From assembly GCF_014199525.1 (NCBI RefSeq), contig NZ_JACHNU010000004.1, positions 248,001 through 312,000 on the forward strand: a stretch of 64,000 nucleotides of DNA. The letters run 5' to 3'. Below are positions 1 to 8,689 of the stretch, piece after piece; position 1 is the first letter of the stretch; the number at the start of each line of letters is the position of its first letter. The notes below the pieces were generated by a model that ran no database searches, was not told the DNA's origin, and saw nothing but the letters and a program-made list of their open reading frames with translations. The position numbers and the translations under genes were made by a program. The DNA is from Conexibacter arvalis (GTDB lineage: Bacteria; Actinomycetota; Thermoleophilia; Solirubrobacterales; Solirubrobacteraceae).

Positions 1-1060
1 CGTGCGGCTGGGGCAGCTGGTCGCCGGAGGAGAGCGGGCTGAGCGGGGAGCGTCTGGCCGCCGCGATCTCGGCGTCGGTGACGTTGAGCGGGTGGTGGCA
101 GGCGGCGACGTGGCCGCCCGCGTACTCGGTCAGCTGCGGCTCGACCGCCGCGCAGACGTCCGTGGCGCGCGGGCAGCGGGTGCGGAAGCGGCAGCCGCTC
201 GGCGGCTCGATCGGATTGGGCGGCTCGCCCGCGACGACCAAGCGTCTGCGCGCCCGGTTCTGCCGCGGGTCGGGGATCGGGATCGCGCCGAGCAGGCCGA
301 CCGTGTATGGGTGGATCGGCTTCGTGTACAGCTCCTCGGCGGGCGAGGACTCGACGATCTTGCCGAGGTACATCACCGCGATCCGGTCGGAGACGTGGCG
401 CACGACCGACAGGTCGTGGGCGACGAAGACGTACGCGAGCCCGAACTCGTCCTGGAGGTCGTCGAGCAGATTGATCACCTGCGCCTGGATCGAGACGTCG
501 AGCGCCGAAACCGGCTCGTCGAGCATCATCAGCTTCGGCTCGACGGCGAGCGCGCGGGCGATCCCGATCCGCTGCCGCTGGCCGCCGGAGAACTCGTGCG
601 GGAAGCGGTTGACGTGCTCGGGGTTGAGGCCGACCCGGCCGAGCAGCTCGCGCACCCGTCGCTCGACGGCCGCGCCCTTCACGCCGTGCAGCACCAGCGG
701 CGCGCCGACGATCTGCCCGACGCGCTTGCGCGGGTTGAGCGACGCCTGCGGATCCTGGAAGACCATCTGCAGCTCGCGCCGCACCGGCGCCAGCTCGCGC
801 CGTCCCGCTCTCGTGATCTCTCTGCCGCGGAAGCGGATCGCGCCGCCGGTCGGCTCCAGCAGGCGGACGATCGCACGCGACAGCGTCGTCTTGCCGCAGC
901 CCGACTCGCCGACGATCCCGAGCGTCTCGCCCTCGCCGAGCGACAGCGAGACGTCGTCGACGGCGTGGACGTGGCCGATCGTGCGGTCGACGATCACGCC
1001 GCGCCGGATCGGGAAGTAGAGCTGCAGGTGCTCGACCTCGAGCAGCGGCGCGGCCGTCAC
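1..1060 (-). CDS. Oligopeptide ABC transporter ATPase, DppF/OppF type (3' end outside window)
   Basis: Second ATPase of the importer; it hydrolyses ATP to drive peptide or nickel-type solute uptake. The frame reads from a GTG at 1060 to the window edge without a stop, so at least 353 residues are present. Visible motifs are the P-loop [10 protein letters not shown]-loop region [13 protein letters not shown], signature [15 protein letters not shown] and Walker [13 protein letters not shown]. These are followed by the OppF-type C-terminal region with CRFRTRCP and a later Cys pair. The GTG overlaps the TGA of the preceding ATPase gene by 4 bases (GTGA), indicating translational coupling. The protein continues leftwards beyond base 1. 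Confidence 0.93.
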   Translation of the reverse strand, partial: MTAAPLLEVEHLQLYFPIRRGVIVDRTIGHVHAVDDVSLSLGEGETLGIVGESGCGKTTLSRAIVRLLEPTGGAIRFRGREITRAGRRELAPVRRELQMVFQDPQASLNPRKRVGQIVGAPLVLHGVKGAAVERRVRELLGRVGLNPEHVNRFPHEFSGGQRQRIGIARALAVEPKLMMLDEPVSALDVSIQAQVINLLDDLQDEFGLAYVFVAHDLSVVRHVSDRIAVMYLGKIVESSPAEELYTKPIHPYTVGLLGAIPIPDPRQNRARRRLVVAGEPPNPIEPPSGCRFRTRCPRATDVCAAVEPQLTEYAGGHVAACHHPLNVTDAEIAAARRSPLSPLSSGDQLPQPH

Positions 1061-2121
1061 GCGACCACCTTCCCCTGCTTGGCGGCGAGGCCGATCTCGC
1101 CGTCGACGACGCGCAGCCTGCGCTTGTCCTCGACGGCCAGCCAGCAGCGGTCGCAGTGGTCGGGCTGGGCGGGGTCGCGCACCTCCAGCTCCGGCCGCTG
1201 CACGCACTTGTCGAACTCGTGCGGGCAGCGCGGGCGGAAATGGCAGCCGCTCGGCGGCGCCAGCAGCGACGGCGGCAGGCCGGCGATCGCCGGCAGCCGT
1301 CCCGGCCGATCGCGGTCGACGCGCGTGATCGAGCCGAGCAGGCCCCACGTGTAGGGATGCTGCGGGTCGTAGAACAGCTCGTCGAGCGTCCCCTGCTCGA
1401 CGATCCGCCCGCCGTACATGACCGCGATCCGGTCGGCGATCTCGGCGACGACGCCGAGGTCGTGGGTGACGAGGATCACGCCGGCCTGGGTCTCGCGCCG
1501 CAGCTGGTCGAGCTCTCTCAGGATCTGCGCCTGGATCGTCACGTCGAGCGCGGTCGTCGGCTCGTCGGCGATCAGCAGCTCCGGCGAGCAGGAGAGCGCC
1601 ATCGCGATCATCACGCGCTGGCGCATCCCGCCGGAGAACTCGTGCGGGTAGGAGCGCAGCCGCTCGGCGGCGCGCGGGACGCCGACCCGCTCCATCAGCT
1701 CGACGGAGCGGTCGAGCGCCTGCGCCTTGCTGAGCGGCTCGTGGGCGCGGATCTGCTCGACGATCTGATCGCCGATCCGCTGCACCGGGTTGAGCGCGGT
1801 CATCGGGTCCTGGAAGATCATCGCGATCTCGCCGCCCCGGACCCGGCGCAGCTCGGCGTCGGAGGCGCTCAGCAGCTCTCTCCCCTTCAGCGTCGCGCGG
1901 CCTCTAAAGGTCGCGTTCGGCGAGCGGTTGAGGCCCATCAGCGACATGCCGGTCACGGTCTTGCCGGAGCCGGACTCGCCGACGATCGCCAGCACCTCGC
2001 CGCGGTCGACGTGGAAGGAGACCCCGTCGACGGCGTGGACGACCCCCTCCTCGGTGCGAAAGGAGACCCTCAGGTCGTCGACGTCGAGCAGTCGTTCAGC
2101 GTCGCTCATCGCAGGTGTCAT
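1057..2121 (-). CDS. Oligopeptide ABC transporter ATPase, DppD/OppD type
   Basis: 354-residue ATPase of a dipeptide/oligopeptide importer. The protein shows P-loop [12 protein letters not shown]-loop [15 protein letters not shown], signature [16 protein letters not shown], Walker [19 protein letters not shown] and the H-loop [15 protein letters not shown]. The typical OppD tail follows, with [12 protein letters not shown] and further cysteines. The start at 2121 ([12 protein letters not shown]) overlaps the stop of the B-type permease as ATGA. A second ATG at 2109 is possible. The length is usual for the family. It is the fourth gene of the five-gene operon. Confidence 0.93.
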   Translation of the reverse strand: MTPAMSDAERLLDVDDLRVSFRTEEGVVHAVDGVSFHVDRGEVLAIVGESGSGKTVTGMSLMGLNRSPNATFRGRATLKGRELLSASDAELRRVRGGEIAMIFQDPMTALNPVQRIGDQIVEQIRAHEPLSKAQALDRSVELMERVGVPRAAERLRSYPHEFSGGMRQRVMIAMALSCSPELLIADEPTTALDVTIQAQILRELDQLRRETQAGVILVTHDLGVVAEIADRIAVMYGGRIVEQGTLDELFYDPQHPYTWGLLGSITRVDRDRPGRLPAIAGLPPSLLAPPSGCHFRPRCPHEFDKCVQRPELEVRDPAQPDHCDRCWLAVEDKRRLRVVDGEIGLAAKQGKVVA

Positions 2122-3068
2122 CCCGTCAGTCGGATGCGGGGGTCGAGGAAGGCGAAGATCACGTCGGTCAGGGCGCTCAGGATCACGACGGCGAAGGCGC
2201 CGAGCATCACGACGACCAGCACCGGCGGCACGTCGAGCTGCTGGATCGAGTCGGCAGCGTACTGGCCCACGCCCTGCAGGTTGAAGACCGACTCGGTCAG
2301 GATCGCGCCGCCGCCGATCACCGCGGCGAAGTCGAGGCTCCACAGCGAGATGATCGGGATCATCGAGTTGCGCAGCACGTGGCGGACCATCACCCGCCGC
2401 TCGCTGATCCCCTTCGCGCGGGCCGTACGGACGTAGTCCTCGCTCATCGTGTCGAGCACGTTGGAGCGCAGCACGCGCGAGTAGACGCCGATGAACAGCA
2501 CCGACAGCACGCACCACGGCAGAATCAGGTGGTACAGCCAGTCGACCGGGTCGTCGGTCAGCGGGACGTAGCCGCCGTTGGGGAAGATCGTCAGCTTGAA
2601 CGCGAGGAAGTAGAGCGCGACGGCGCCGAGCAGGAAGACCGGCGTCGAGACGCCGACGAGCGCCAGCACCGTCAGCGCGCGGTCGGTGAAGCGGCCGGCC
2701 TTGATCGCGCTGATCAGCCCGAACAGGACGCCGAAGAAGAGCCAGATGATGCCGGCGCCGATCGACAGCGACAGCGTCGCCGGGAGCGCCTGCTTGATCT
2801 GGTCGAGCACGTTCAGCTGCTGCGTGTAGGAGACGACGTCGCCCGAGAAGATCTTCCCCATCGTCGTCAGGTACTGCTGCCAGATCGGGTCGTCGAAGCC
2901 CCACGACTGGCGGATCTGCGCGATCTGCTCGGGCGTCGCGAGCCGGCCGGCCATCCGCACCGCCGGGTCGCCGTTCGGGATCGCCTGGAAGATCAGGAAG
3001 GTGAGGATCGAGATCGCGAACAGCACGAGCACCATCGAGAGCAGCCGGCGGACGACGAAGCGGGCCAT
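2118..3068 (-). CDS. Oligopeptide ABC transporter permease, DppB type
   Basis: 316-residue inner-membrane permease. It begins with the B-type leader helix (MARFVVRRLLSMVLVLFAIS) and a periplasmic loop with FLIFQAIPNGDPA. Five further membrane segments follow, with the EAA-like loop YVRTARAKGISERRVMVRH that contacts the ATPase. The end is DPRIRLTG, close to the usual family ending. The ATG at 3068 overlaps the upstream TGA by one base (TGATG). It follows the C-type permease instead of preceding it, which is the less usual order. Confidence 0.93.
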   Translation of the reverse strand: MARFVVRRLLSMVLVLFAISILTFLIFQAIPNGDPAVRMAGRLATPEQIAQIRQSWGFDDPIWQQYLTTMGKIFSGDVVSYTQQLNVLDQIKQALPATLSLSIGAGIIWLFFGVLFGLISAIKAGRFTDRALTVLALVGVSTPVFLLGAVALYFLAFKLTIFPNGGYVPLTDDPVDWLYHLILPWCVLSVLFIGVYSRVLRSNVLDTMSEDYVRTARAKGISERRVMVRHVLRNSMIPIISLWSLDFAAVIGGGAILTESVFNLQGVGQYAADSIQQLDVPPVLVVVMLGAFAVVILSALTDVIFAFLDPRIRLTG

Positions 3069-4183
3069 CAGTGCTCCACCGTCGCTTCCATCGCCTCGTC
3101 GCTGATCTTCTCCTCGCGCGCGGCGGAGATCCGCACTCTCGCGCGCGGGTCGAGCGCGTCGCGGACGCCGTCGCCGAAGACGTTGATGCCGAGCACCGCG
3201 AGCACGAGCATCGCGCCCGGCACGAACGTCAGGTGGATCGCGCTCGGGATCAGCCGGATGCCGTCGGAGATCATCGTCCCCCACGACGGGTTCGGCGGCT
3301 GGATGCCGGCGCCGAGGTACGACAGCGCCGCTTCCAGCAGGATCGCGTTGGCGACCATCAGCGGCAGGAAGACGATCAGCGTCGAGGCGACGTTGGGCAG
3401 GATCTCGCGCGACATGATGTGCAGCGAGGAGGCGCCCTGGACGCGCGCGGCGTCGACGAACTCCTTCTCGCGCAGGCCGAGCACCTGGCCGCGGATCGGC
3501 TTGGCGACGTACGGGATGTAGACGATCCCGATGATCGCCGCCGGCACGTAGAGCGAGTTCCCGCTCAGCTCCAGCGGCCCTATCGTGATCCCGCCGAGCG
3601 CCAGCGAGGTGCCGAGCGCGATGCCGAGCAGCACGACCGGATAGGCCCAGATCAGGTCGAGGATCCGCGCCAGCACGCCGTCGACGGCGCCGCGGAAGTA
3701 GCCGGCGCAGATGCCGACGATCGTCGCCAGCACCATCGTGATCAGCGTCGCGACGAAGCCGACCTGGAGCGAGTTGCGCCCGCCGTAGAGCAGGCGGACC
3801 GCGAGGTCGCGGCCGTTCTGGTCGGCGCCGAGCAGGAATCTCCCCTGCCAGGTCGGGCCGATCGGGAGGCCCGCCGGCGAGACGACGTCCTTCTGCTCGC
3901 CGCGGACGGTGACCTGCTCGGTCACGTGGTTGTCGTTGGGGCCCGTGTGCGCGACGTGGTCGGCGTAGAGCGGCGCCGCCAGGCAGAGCACGACGATCAC
4001 CAGGAACAGCGCGCCGAAGGCGAGCGCGACCTTGTTGCGCCGCAGCCGGCGCAGGCCGAGTCTGTAGGGTCCGATCCCGGCCGCCGGGCGCCCGTCGGGG
4101 CCGACGGCGGCGGGGACGTCGCCGCCGGCCTCGCGGATCGCTCCGGTTCCGGTGGTGTCGGGGGTTGCGGGGTCGATGGCCAC
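3068..4183 (-). CDS. Oligopeptide ABC transporter permease, DppC type
   Basis: 371-residue permease partner of the DppB-type protein. A hydrophilic Pro/Gly-rich N-terminus of about 45 residues precedes LRRNKVALAFGALFLVIVVL. The characteristic FLLGADQNGRDLAVRLLYG and the ATPase-contact loop FVDAARVQGASSLHIMSREI follow, then a long segment with SWGTMISDG and the end motif GDGVRDALDPRAR. The start codon is GTG at 4183, only 10 bases after the stop of the solute-binding protein gene, so the two are co-transcribed. The N-terminus is longer than in many homologs. Confidence 0.92.
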   Translation of the reverse strand: MAIDPATPDTTGTGAIREAGGDVPAAVGPDGRPAAGIGPYRLGLRRLRRNKVALAFGALFLVIVVLCLAAPLYADHVAHTGPNDNHVTEQVTVRGEQKDVVSPAGLPIGPTWQGRFLLGADQNGRDLAVRLLYGGRNSLQVGFVATLITMVLATIVGICAGYFRGAVDGVLARILDLIWAYPVVLLGIALGTSLALGGITIGPLELSGNSLYVPAAIIGIVYIPYVAKPIRGQVLGLREKEFVDAARVQGASSLHIMSREILPNVASTLIVFLPLMVANAILLEAALSYLGAGIQPPNPSWGTMISDGIRLIPSAIHLTFVPGAMLVLAVLGINVFGDGVRDALDPRARVRISAAREEKISDEAMEATVEH

Positions 4184-4193
4184 CGGCGTGCGC

Positions 4194-5882
4194 CTACTTC
4201 AGCGAGATCGACGACCAGTCGTTGAAGTACAACGGGTGGAAGATCGCGTCCTCGAAGTTCAACCGCTCGGAGAAGAACTTCGGCACGCTGATCGACCCGA
4301 ACACCGCGTTGTACGCTCTTCTGGCGGTGTACTCGTCGAGCGATCTCCAGTCGTCGGCGACCGTGTCGAGTCTCGACGCCGGGACCGTGTTGAGTCTCAG
4401 CAGCTGTCTCTGGATGAACGGGTCGTCCACCTTCGAGAAGTTCTGGTTGTTGGTCGGCTGGATCGAGCGCGCGTCGAGCAGCAGGTAGAAGTCCGACGGG
4501 TTCGGGAAGTCCTGCAGCCAGTTGGCGAAGCCCGTCTGCGGGTCCGTTCTCTCGTTGCCGATCGTCGGGAAGTAGACGGTGTCGGCGATGATTCTCTCCT
4601 GCGCGTCGAAGCCGATTCTGTTGAGCATGTCGGTGTAGTAGTCGACGTACTCCTTGCGCGGCGAGCGCTCCTGGCCCCAGACGACCAGTCTCGTGCCCTC
4701 CAGGCCCTCCTCTCTGATGATTCTGCGCGCGCCCTCGATGTCGGGCTCGTCGCCGAAGGGGCACGGGCTGTCGGGATGGCCGACGATCCCCTCGGGCAGG
4801 AAGAAGCAGCTGGGCTCGAAGAAGCCGCTGGAGAGGCGCACGAGCGCGTCGCGGTCGAGCGCCATGTTGACGGCCTGGCGCGCCCGCTCGTTGTCGAACG
4901 GCGGCTTGGTCGTGTTGAGGAAGAAGTAGAAGGTCGACGGCACCGGCTTGCGCTCGAAGCGGTCTCTCGCCTGGCTCTCGATCTGCGGCAGCAGCGCCGG
5001 CGGCAGCGTGTCGCCCGGGTCGAAGATGTCGGCCTGGTTATTGAGCACCTGCTGGGCCTCGGAGTTGGTGTTCGACACCAGTCTCACGTTTATCGCGTCG
5101 AGGTTCCCGAGCGGGATGTCCGGGATTCTGAAGTCGGCGAACAGCGGGTTTCTTCTCACCGTGAACGACCGGTTCGGGACGACGTTGTCGAGCATGTACG
5201 GGCCGACGCCGGGCGGCGGGTCGGAGGAGAGGTTTCTCATCGGCGTGCCGCTCGGGACGAACGCCAGCGCCGGGAAGGCGAGCACGTTCTCGAACGCGCC
5301 GTAGGCCTCTCTCAGTCTGATCGTGATTCTGCCGGTCGCGTCGTTGGCGGTGATGCCGGAGATGCTTCTGGCTCTCCCCGTGTCGTACTCCTGCGCCCCG
5401 ACGACGTAGTTGGTGACGAACGATCTGCCGCCCCAGGGGATTCTCACCATGCGCTCGACCGAGTACGGGAAGTCGGTCGCTCTGACGGGCGTGCCGTCGG
5501 AGTATCTGAGCCCTCTGCGCAGGACGAAGTCGTACGTTCTGCCGTCTCTGCTGATCGTCGGCAGGTCCTCGGCGAGGCCCGGGAGCAGTCTCGTGCCCGC
5601 CTCGCCGTCCGCGCGGGCGTAGGTCAGCAGGCCCGTGTAGCTGATCCAATGCGCCTCGACCGCCTGCGTCGTGTACGCCAGCTGCGGATCGAGGTAGTCG
5701 GGCGCGGTGCCCATCAGAACCGTGATCGTCCCGCCCTGTCTGGCACCCCCGGCGGCGCCCCCCGTCGTCTCGGCGGAGGTCGTGCCGCCGCCTTCGTCAT
5801 CGCCGCCGCCGCAGGCGGCGACGAACACCGAGAGCGCGAGCGCGACCAGCATCGCGCACGCGATCCGTGCCCAGAACCTCAT
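4194..5882 (-). CDS. Peptide ABC transporter substrate-binding lipoprotein (SBP family 5)
   Basis: 562-residue extracytoplasmic solute receptor for the downstream permease/ATPase genes. A lipoprotein signal ends at FVAACGGGDDEG, so Cys is expected to be lipidated. A Gly/Thr/Glu linker follows, then the family-5 fold (ITVLMGTAPDYLDPQ, YDFVLRRGLRYSDGTPV, ERARQAVNMALDRDAL). The ATG at 5882 sits 7 bases after an AGGAGG ribosome site; the TTG one codon earlier is less likely. Arginine is written with AGA unusually often for such GC-rich DNA (for example both arginines of SRDGRTY). First gene of the operon. Confidence 0.92.
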   Translation of the reverse strand: MRFWARIACAMLVALALSVFVAACGGGDDEGGGTTSAETTGGAAGGARQGGTITVLMGTAPDYLDPQLAYTTQAVEAHWISYTGLLTYARADGEAGTRLLPGLAEDLPTISRDGRTYDFVLRRGLRYSDGTPVRATDFPYSVERMVRIPWGGRSFVTNYVVGAQEYDTGRARSISGITANDATGRITIRLREAYGAFENVLAFPALAFVPSGTPMRNLSSDPPPGVGPYMLDNVVPNRSFTVRRNPLFADFRIPDIPLGNLDAINVRLVSNTNSEAQQVLNNQADIFDPGDTLPPALLPQIESQARDRFERKPVPSTFYFFLNTTKPPFDNERARQAVNMALDRDALVRLSSGFFEPSCFFLPEGIVGHPDSPCPFGDEPDIEGARRIIREEGLEGTRLVVWGQERSPRKEYVDYYTDMLNRIGFDAQERIIADTVYFPTIGNERTDPQTGFANWLQDFPNPSDFYLLLDARSIQPTNNQNFSKVDDPFIQRQLLRLNTVPASRLDTVADDWRSLDEYTARRAYNAVFGSISVPKFFSERLNFEDAIFHPLYFNDWSSISLK

Positions 5883-6059
5883 CAAGAGCCCTCCTCGTCG
5901 TATAGCTCTCAGTTTTTCCTGCGGGCGCTCAATCTAGTCGCGAGGTGAGAGCGCTCGGGGGTGACGAGATTTCCGTTCAGTAGACGAATTATGTGCGTCG
6001 CGTTAGGGCGCGCAAATGCTGTTTGGGGCGCCCTGGAGGGGGTAGTCGACGGCCCTTCG

Positions 6060-7379
6060 TCACCCGCGCGCGCCCGCGGCTCCCATCCACCCGCCGCGCG
6101 CGAAGCGCACGAGGGTGAGCAGCAGCCGGCTGGCGATCAGCGCGACGATCCCGCACCAGACGCCGACGATCCCCCACCCGAGCGCCAGCGACAGCAGCGC
6201 GAGCGGCACGAACACGCCGACGGCGCAGGCCAGCATCGACCACATCAGGAAGCGCGAGTCGCCGGCGCCGATCAGGATCCCGTCGAGCGCGAAGACGGCG
6301 CCGGCGGCCGGCTGCATCAGCGCGAACAGCCACCACACCTCGCGGGTGCGCTCGACGACCGCCGGGTCGTCGGTGAAGGCATGCGGGACGATCCCGCCGA
6401 GCGCGAGCATGACGGCGCCGAGCAGCGCCCCGAAGGCGACCGACCACCAGATCATCCGCCTCGCCGCCGCCCGCGCGGCGAGCGCGCGCCCGGCGCCGAG
6501 CGCGCGCCCGACGATCACCTGCGCGGCGATCGCGACCGCGTCGAGCACGAGCGCGAGGAACGACCACAGCTGGAAGGCGATCTGGTGGGCGCCCAGCGAC
6601 GCCGAGCCGACGCGCGCCAGCACGGCGCCGGCGACCGCGAAGGAGCCCGTCAGCGCGGCCGTGCGGACGAACAGATGGCCGCCGACCCGCGCCAGCGAGC
6701 GGATCGCGCGCGGGTCGGGACGGCGGCCGCCGCCGCGGCCGACCGGCGCGCGCAGCAGCAGGAGCGCGAAGGCGCCGCCCATCCCGGCCTGCGCGATCGC
6801 GGTGCCGGCCGCCGAGCCGCGCATCCCCCAGTCGAAGCCGTAGACGAACAGCAGGTCGAGCGCGACGTTGGCGGCATTGCCGGCGATCACGATCACGAGC
6901 GGCGTGCGCAGGTCCGCGACGCCGCGCAGCCAGCCCTGGCCGGCGAGCGCGATCAGCGCGAACGGCAGCCCGATCGCGGAGATCCGCAGGTAGGAGACGG
7001 CGTGCCCGCTCGTCTCCCCGCCGGCGCCGAACAGCGCCACGAGCGGACCGGCGAGCGCGACGATCGCGGCCAGCAGCGCCAGCCCCAGGCCGCTGGCCAG
7101 CCACAGCGCCTGCGCGGCGATCCGGCCGGCGGCCTCCTCCTCCCCGGCCCCGTGCAGCCGCGCCACCTGCGCGGTCGTCCCGTAGGCGAGGAAGTTGAAG
7201 AGCGTGAAGCTGGTCGTCAGGATCGCGCCGGCGATCCCCAGCGCCGCCAGCTGCGGCGTGCCGAGGTGGCCGATGATCGCGGTGTCGGCGAGCAGGTAGA
7301 GCGGCTCGGCCGCCAGCGCGCCGAGCGCGGGCAGGGCGAGGCGCGCCATCGCGCGGTCGTCGGCGGTGATCAGCGGCAT
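6060..7379 (-). CDS. MATE family efflux transporter (DinF-like)
   Basis: 439-residue polytopic membrane protein of the multidrug and toxic compound extrusion family, expected to use Na+ or H+ gradients. It begins MPLITADDRAMARLALP and shows EPLYLLADTAIIGHLGTPQLAA in the first half. The second half has LGAHQIAFQLWSFLALVLDAVAIAAQ, the DinF-subfamily signature. About twelve hydrophobic helices are visible. The open frame extends upstream, but the ATG at 7379 gives the usual family length and leaves about 40 bases to the divergent epimerase gene. Substrate unknown. Confidence 0.9.
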   Translation of the reverse strand: MPLITADDRAMARLALPALGALAAEPLYLLADTAIIGHLGTPQLAALGIAGAILTTSFTLFNFLAYGTTAQVARLHGAGEEEAAGRIAAQALWLASGLGLALLAAIVALAGPLVALFGAGGETSGHAVSYLRISAIGLPFALIALAGQGWLRGVADLRTPLVIVIAGNAANVALDLLFVYGFDWGMRGSAAGTAIAQAGMGGAFALLLLRAPVGRGGGRRPDPRAIRSLARVGGHLFVRTAALTGSFAVAGAVLARVGSASLGAHQIAFQLWSFLALVLDAVAIAAQVIVGRALGAGRALAARAAARRMIWWSVAFGALLGAVMLALGGIVPHAFTDDPAVVERTREVWWLFALMQPAAGAVFALDGILIGAGDSRFLMWSMLACAVGVFVPLALLSLALGWGIVGVWCGIVALIASRLLLTLVRFARGGWMGAAGARG

Positions 7380-7419
7380 CGGGGCCGGTCGATGGTAGAG
7401 AGCGACTAGGCTCGCGTGC

Positions 7420-8403
7420 ATGGAGGAGCGTCCCGTCCCGCGCCGGGTCTTCGTGACCGGCGCACGCGGCTTCATCGGCCGTGCGATCGCCGACCGCTAC
7501 CGCGCGGCCGGCGCCGAGGTGCGCGGCGTCGACCGCGACGCCGATCCCGCGCGCGGGATCGTCGCCGGCGACGTCGCCGCGCCGGGGCCGTGGCAGCAGC
7601 ACGCGGCCGGCTGCGAGCTGGTCGTCCACACCGCCGCCGTCGTCTCCAACGCGCTCGGCCACGCCGCCTCGTGGCGGGTCAACGTGCTCGGCACCCGCCA
7701 CGTCCTCGACGCCGCGGTGCGCGGCAGCGCGCGGCGGTTCGTCCACCTCTCCTCGATCCGTGCCTTCTCCGACCTCGACTTCCCGCCGGACGTCGACGAG
7801 CGCCACCCCGTCCGCCCCGACGGCGCCGCCTACGTCGACACGAAGATCGCCAGCGAGCACGTCGTGCTGCAGGCGCATGCCGGCGGCGAGCTGTCGTGCA
7901 CGATCGTGCGGCCCGGCGACGTCTACGGACCGGGCTCGCGGCCGTGGGTGCTGCTGCCGCTGGAGCTGATCCGCGCGCGACGGTTCGCGCTGCCGGCGAT
8001 GGGCCGCGGCCGCTTCTCGCCGGTCTACGTCGACGACCTGCTCGACGGGATCGTGCTCGCCGCCGCCGCGCCGGCCGCCGGCGGCCAGGTGCTGACGCTC
8101 GCGGGCGGCATGACCGTCTCGACGCGCGACTTCTTCGCCCACCACTGCCGCTGGGCCGGCCGCCGCGGCCCGCTGCTGCTCCCGACGCCGGTCGCGATGG
8201 CGGTCGCCCACGGCGCCGCGGCGGTCAACCGCGTGCGCGGGATCGAGTCGGAGGTCAACCCGGTCTCGATGCGCTACTTCGCCCGCCGCGGCGGCTACTC
8301 GATCGCGAAGGCGCGCGCCCAGCTCGGCTACGCGCCGCGCGTGACGCTCGCGGAGGGGATGCGCCGGACCGAGGCGTGGCTGCGGCGCGAGCGGCTGATC
8401 TGA
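7420..8403 (+). CDS. NAD(P)-dependent epimerase/dehydratase (extended SDR)
   Basis: 327-residue extended short-chain dehydrogenase. It has the N-terminal Rossmann glycine motif VTGARGFIG. HLSSIRAFSD precedes the catalytic YVDTK (Tyr-x3-Lys), and VRPGDVYGPGSRPW follows. The overall layout resembles 3-beta-hydroxysteroid dehydrogenase/NAD-epimerase members, with a C-terminal part that ends near EGMRRTEAWLRRERL. The sugar or steroid substrate cannot be read from the sequence. It is transcribed divergently from the MATE gene, and a hairpin terminator lies just downstream. Confidence 0.9.
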   Translation: MEERPVPRRVFVTGARGFIGRAIADRYRAAGAEVRGVDRDADPARGIVAGDVAAPGPWQQHAAGCELVVHTAAVVSNALGHAASWRVNVLGTRHVLDAAVRGSARRFVHLSSIRAFSDLDFPPDVDERHPVRPDGAAYVDTKIASEHVVLQAHAGGELSCTIVRPGDVYGPGSRPWVLLPLELIRARRFALPAMGRGRFSPVYVDDLLDGIVLAAAAPAAGGQVLTLAGGMTVSTRDFFAHHCRWAGRRGPLLLPTPVAMAVAHGAAAVNRVRGIESEVNPVSMRYFARRGGYSIAKARAQLGYAPRVTLAEGMRRTEAWLRRERLI

Positions 8404-8405
8404 GG

Positions 8406-8443
8406 CGCGGAGCGCCGTCCAGACAACGGCCGAATGCTCCGCG
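8406..8443 (+). terminator. Hairpin after the epimerase gene
   Basis: Just after the stop codon, CGCGGAGC and GCTCCGCG form the outer stem, and GCCGT and ACGGC the inner stem. No U-run follows, as in most GC-rich actinobacterial terminators. Confidence 0.5.
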
Positions 8444-8530
8444 GGAGGGCCGGGTACGGCTTTCGGCACACCCCGTTACCGGCCGCGATCGAGGGGATCT
8501 CGCGGCGGACCGACAGAGGAGGACTCGTCC

Positions 8531-8677
8531 ATGCTGTGGCTCATCCTCGGCATCGTGCTGCTCGTCATCGCCATCGGCGGCGGCGTGATCGTCAACCCGC
8601 TCCTGTTCGTGCTCGGAATCGTCGCGATCGTGCTCTTCCTGACCGGCTGGCGCGGCAGCCGCGGCCCGGCGTATTGA
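8531..8677 (+). CDS. 48-residue hydrophobic membrane protein (lmo0937-like)
   Basis: A short gene with a clear ribosome site (GAGGAGGA, 8 bases before the ATG at 8531). The translated protein is almost entirely two membrane helices, MLWLILGIVLLVIAIGGG and NPLLFVLGIVAIVLFLTG, closing with the basic tail WRGSRGPAY. The size and two-helix layout resemble the small lmo0937-type membrane proteins linked to envelope or general stress in Gram-positive bacteria; the resemblance is by architecture only. A GGGTAC at 8453 looks like a SigB -10 element but has no matching -35. Confidence 0.7.
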   Translation: MLWLILGIVLLVIAIGGGVIVNPLLFVLGIVAIVLFLTGWRGSRGPAY

Positions 8678-8689
8678 CGCCTGCGCCCC

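Noticed and set aside
6001-6015. TTAGGGCGCGCAAA as a further iron box
   Set aside because: Only the left half-site matches; there is no CCTAA partner, and the neighbouring genes are not iron-related.
8453-8458. GGGTAC as a SigB-type promoter for the 48-residue membrane protein
   Set aside because: No GTTT-like -35 at 14-16 bases upstream; a lone GGGTA is frequent by chance in this composition.
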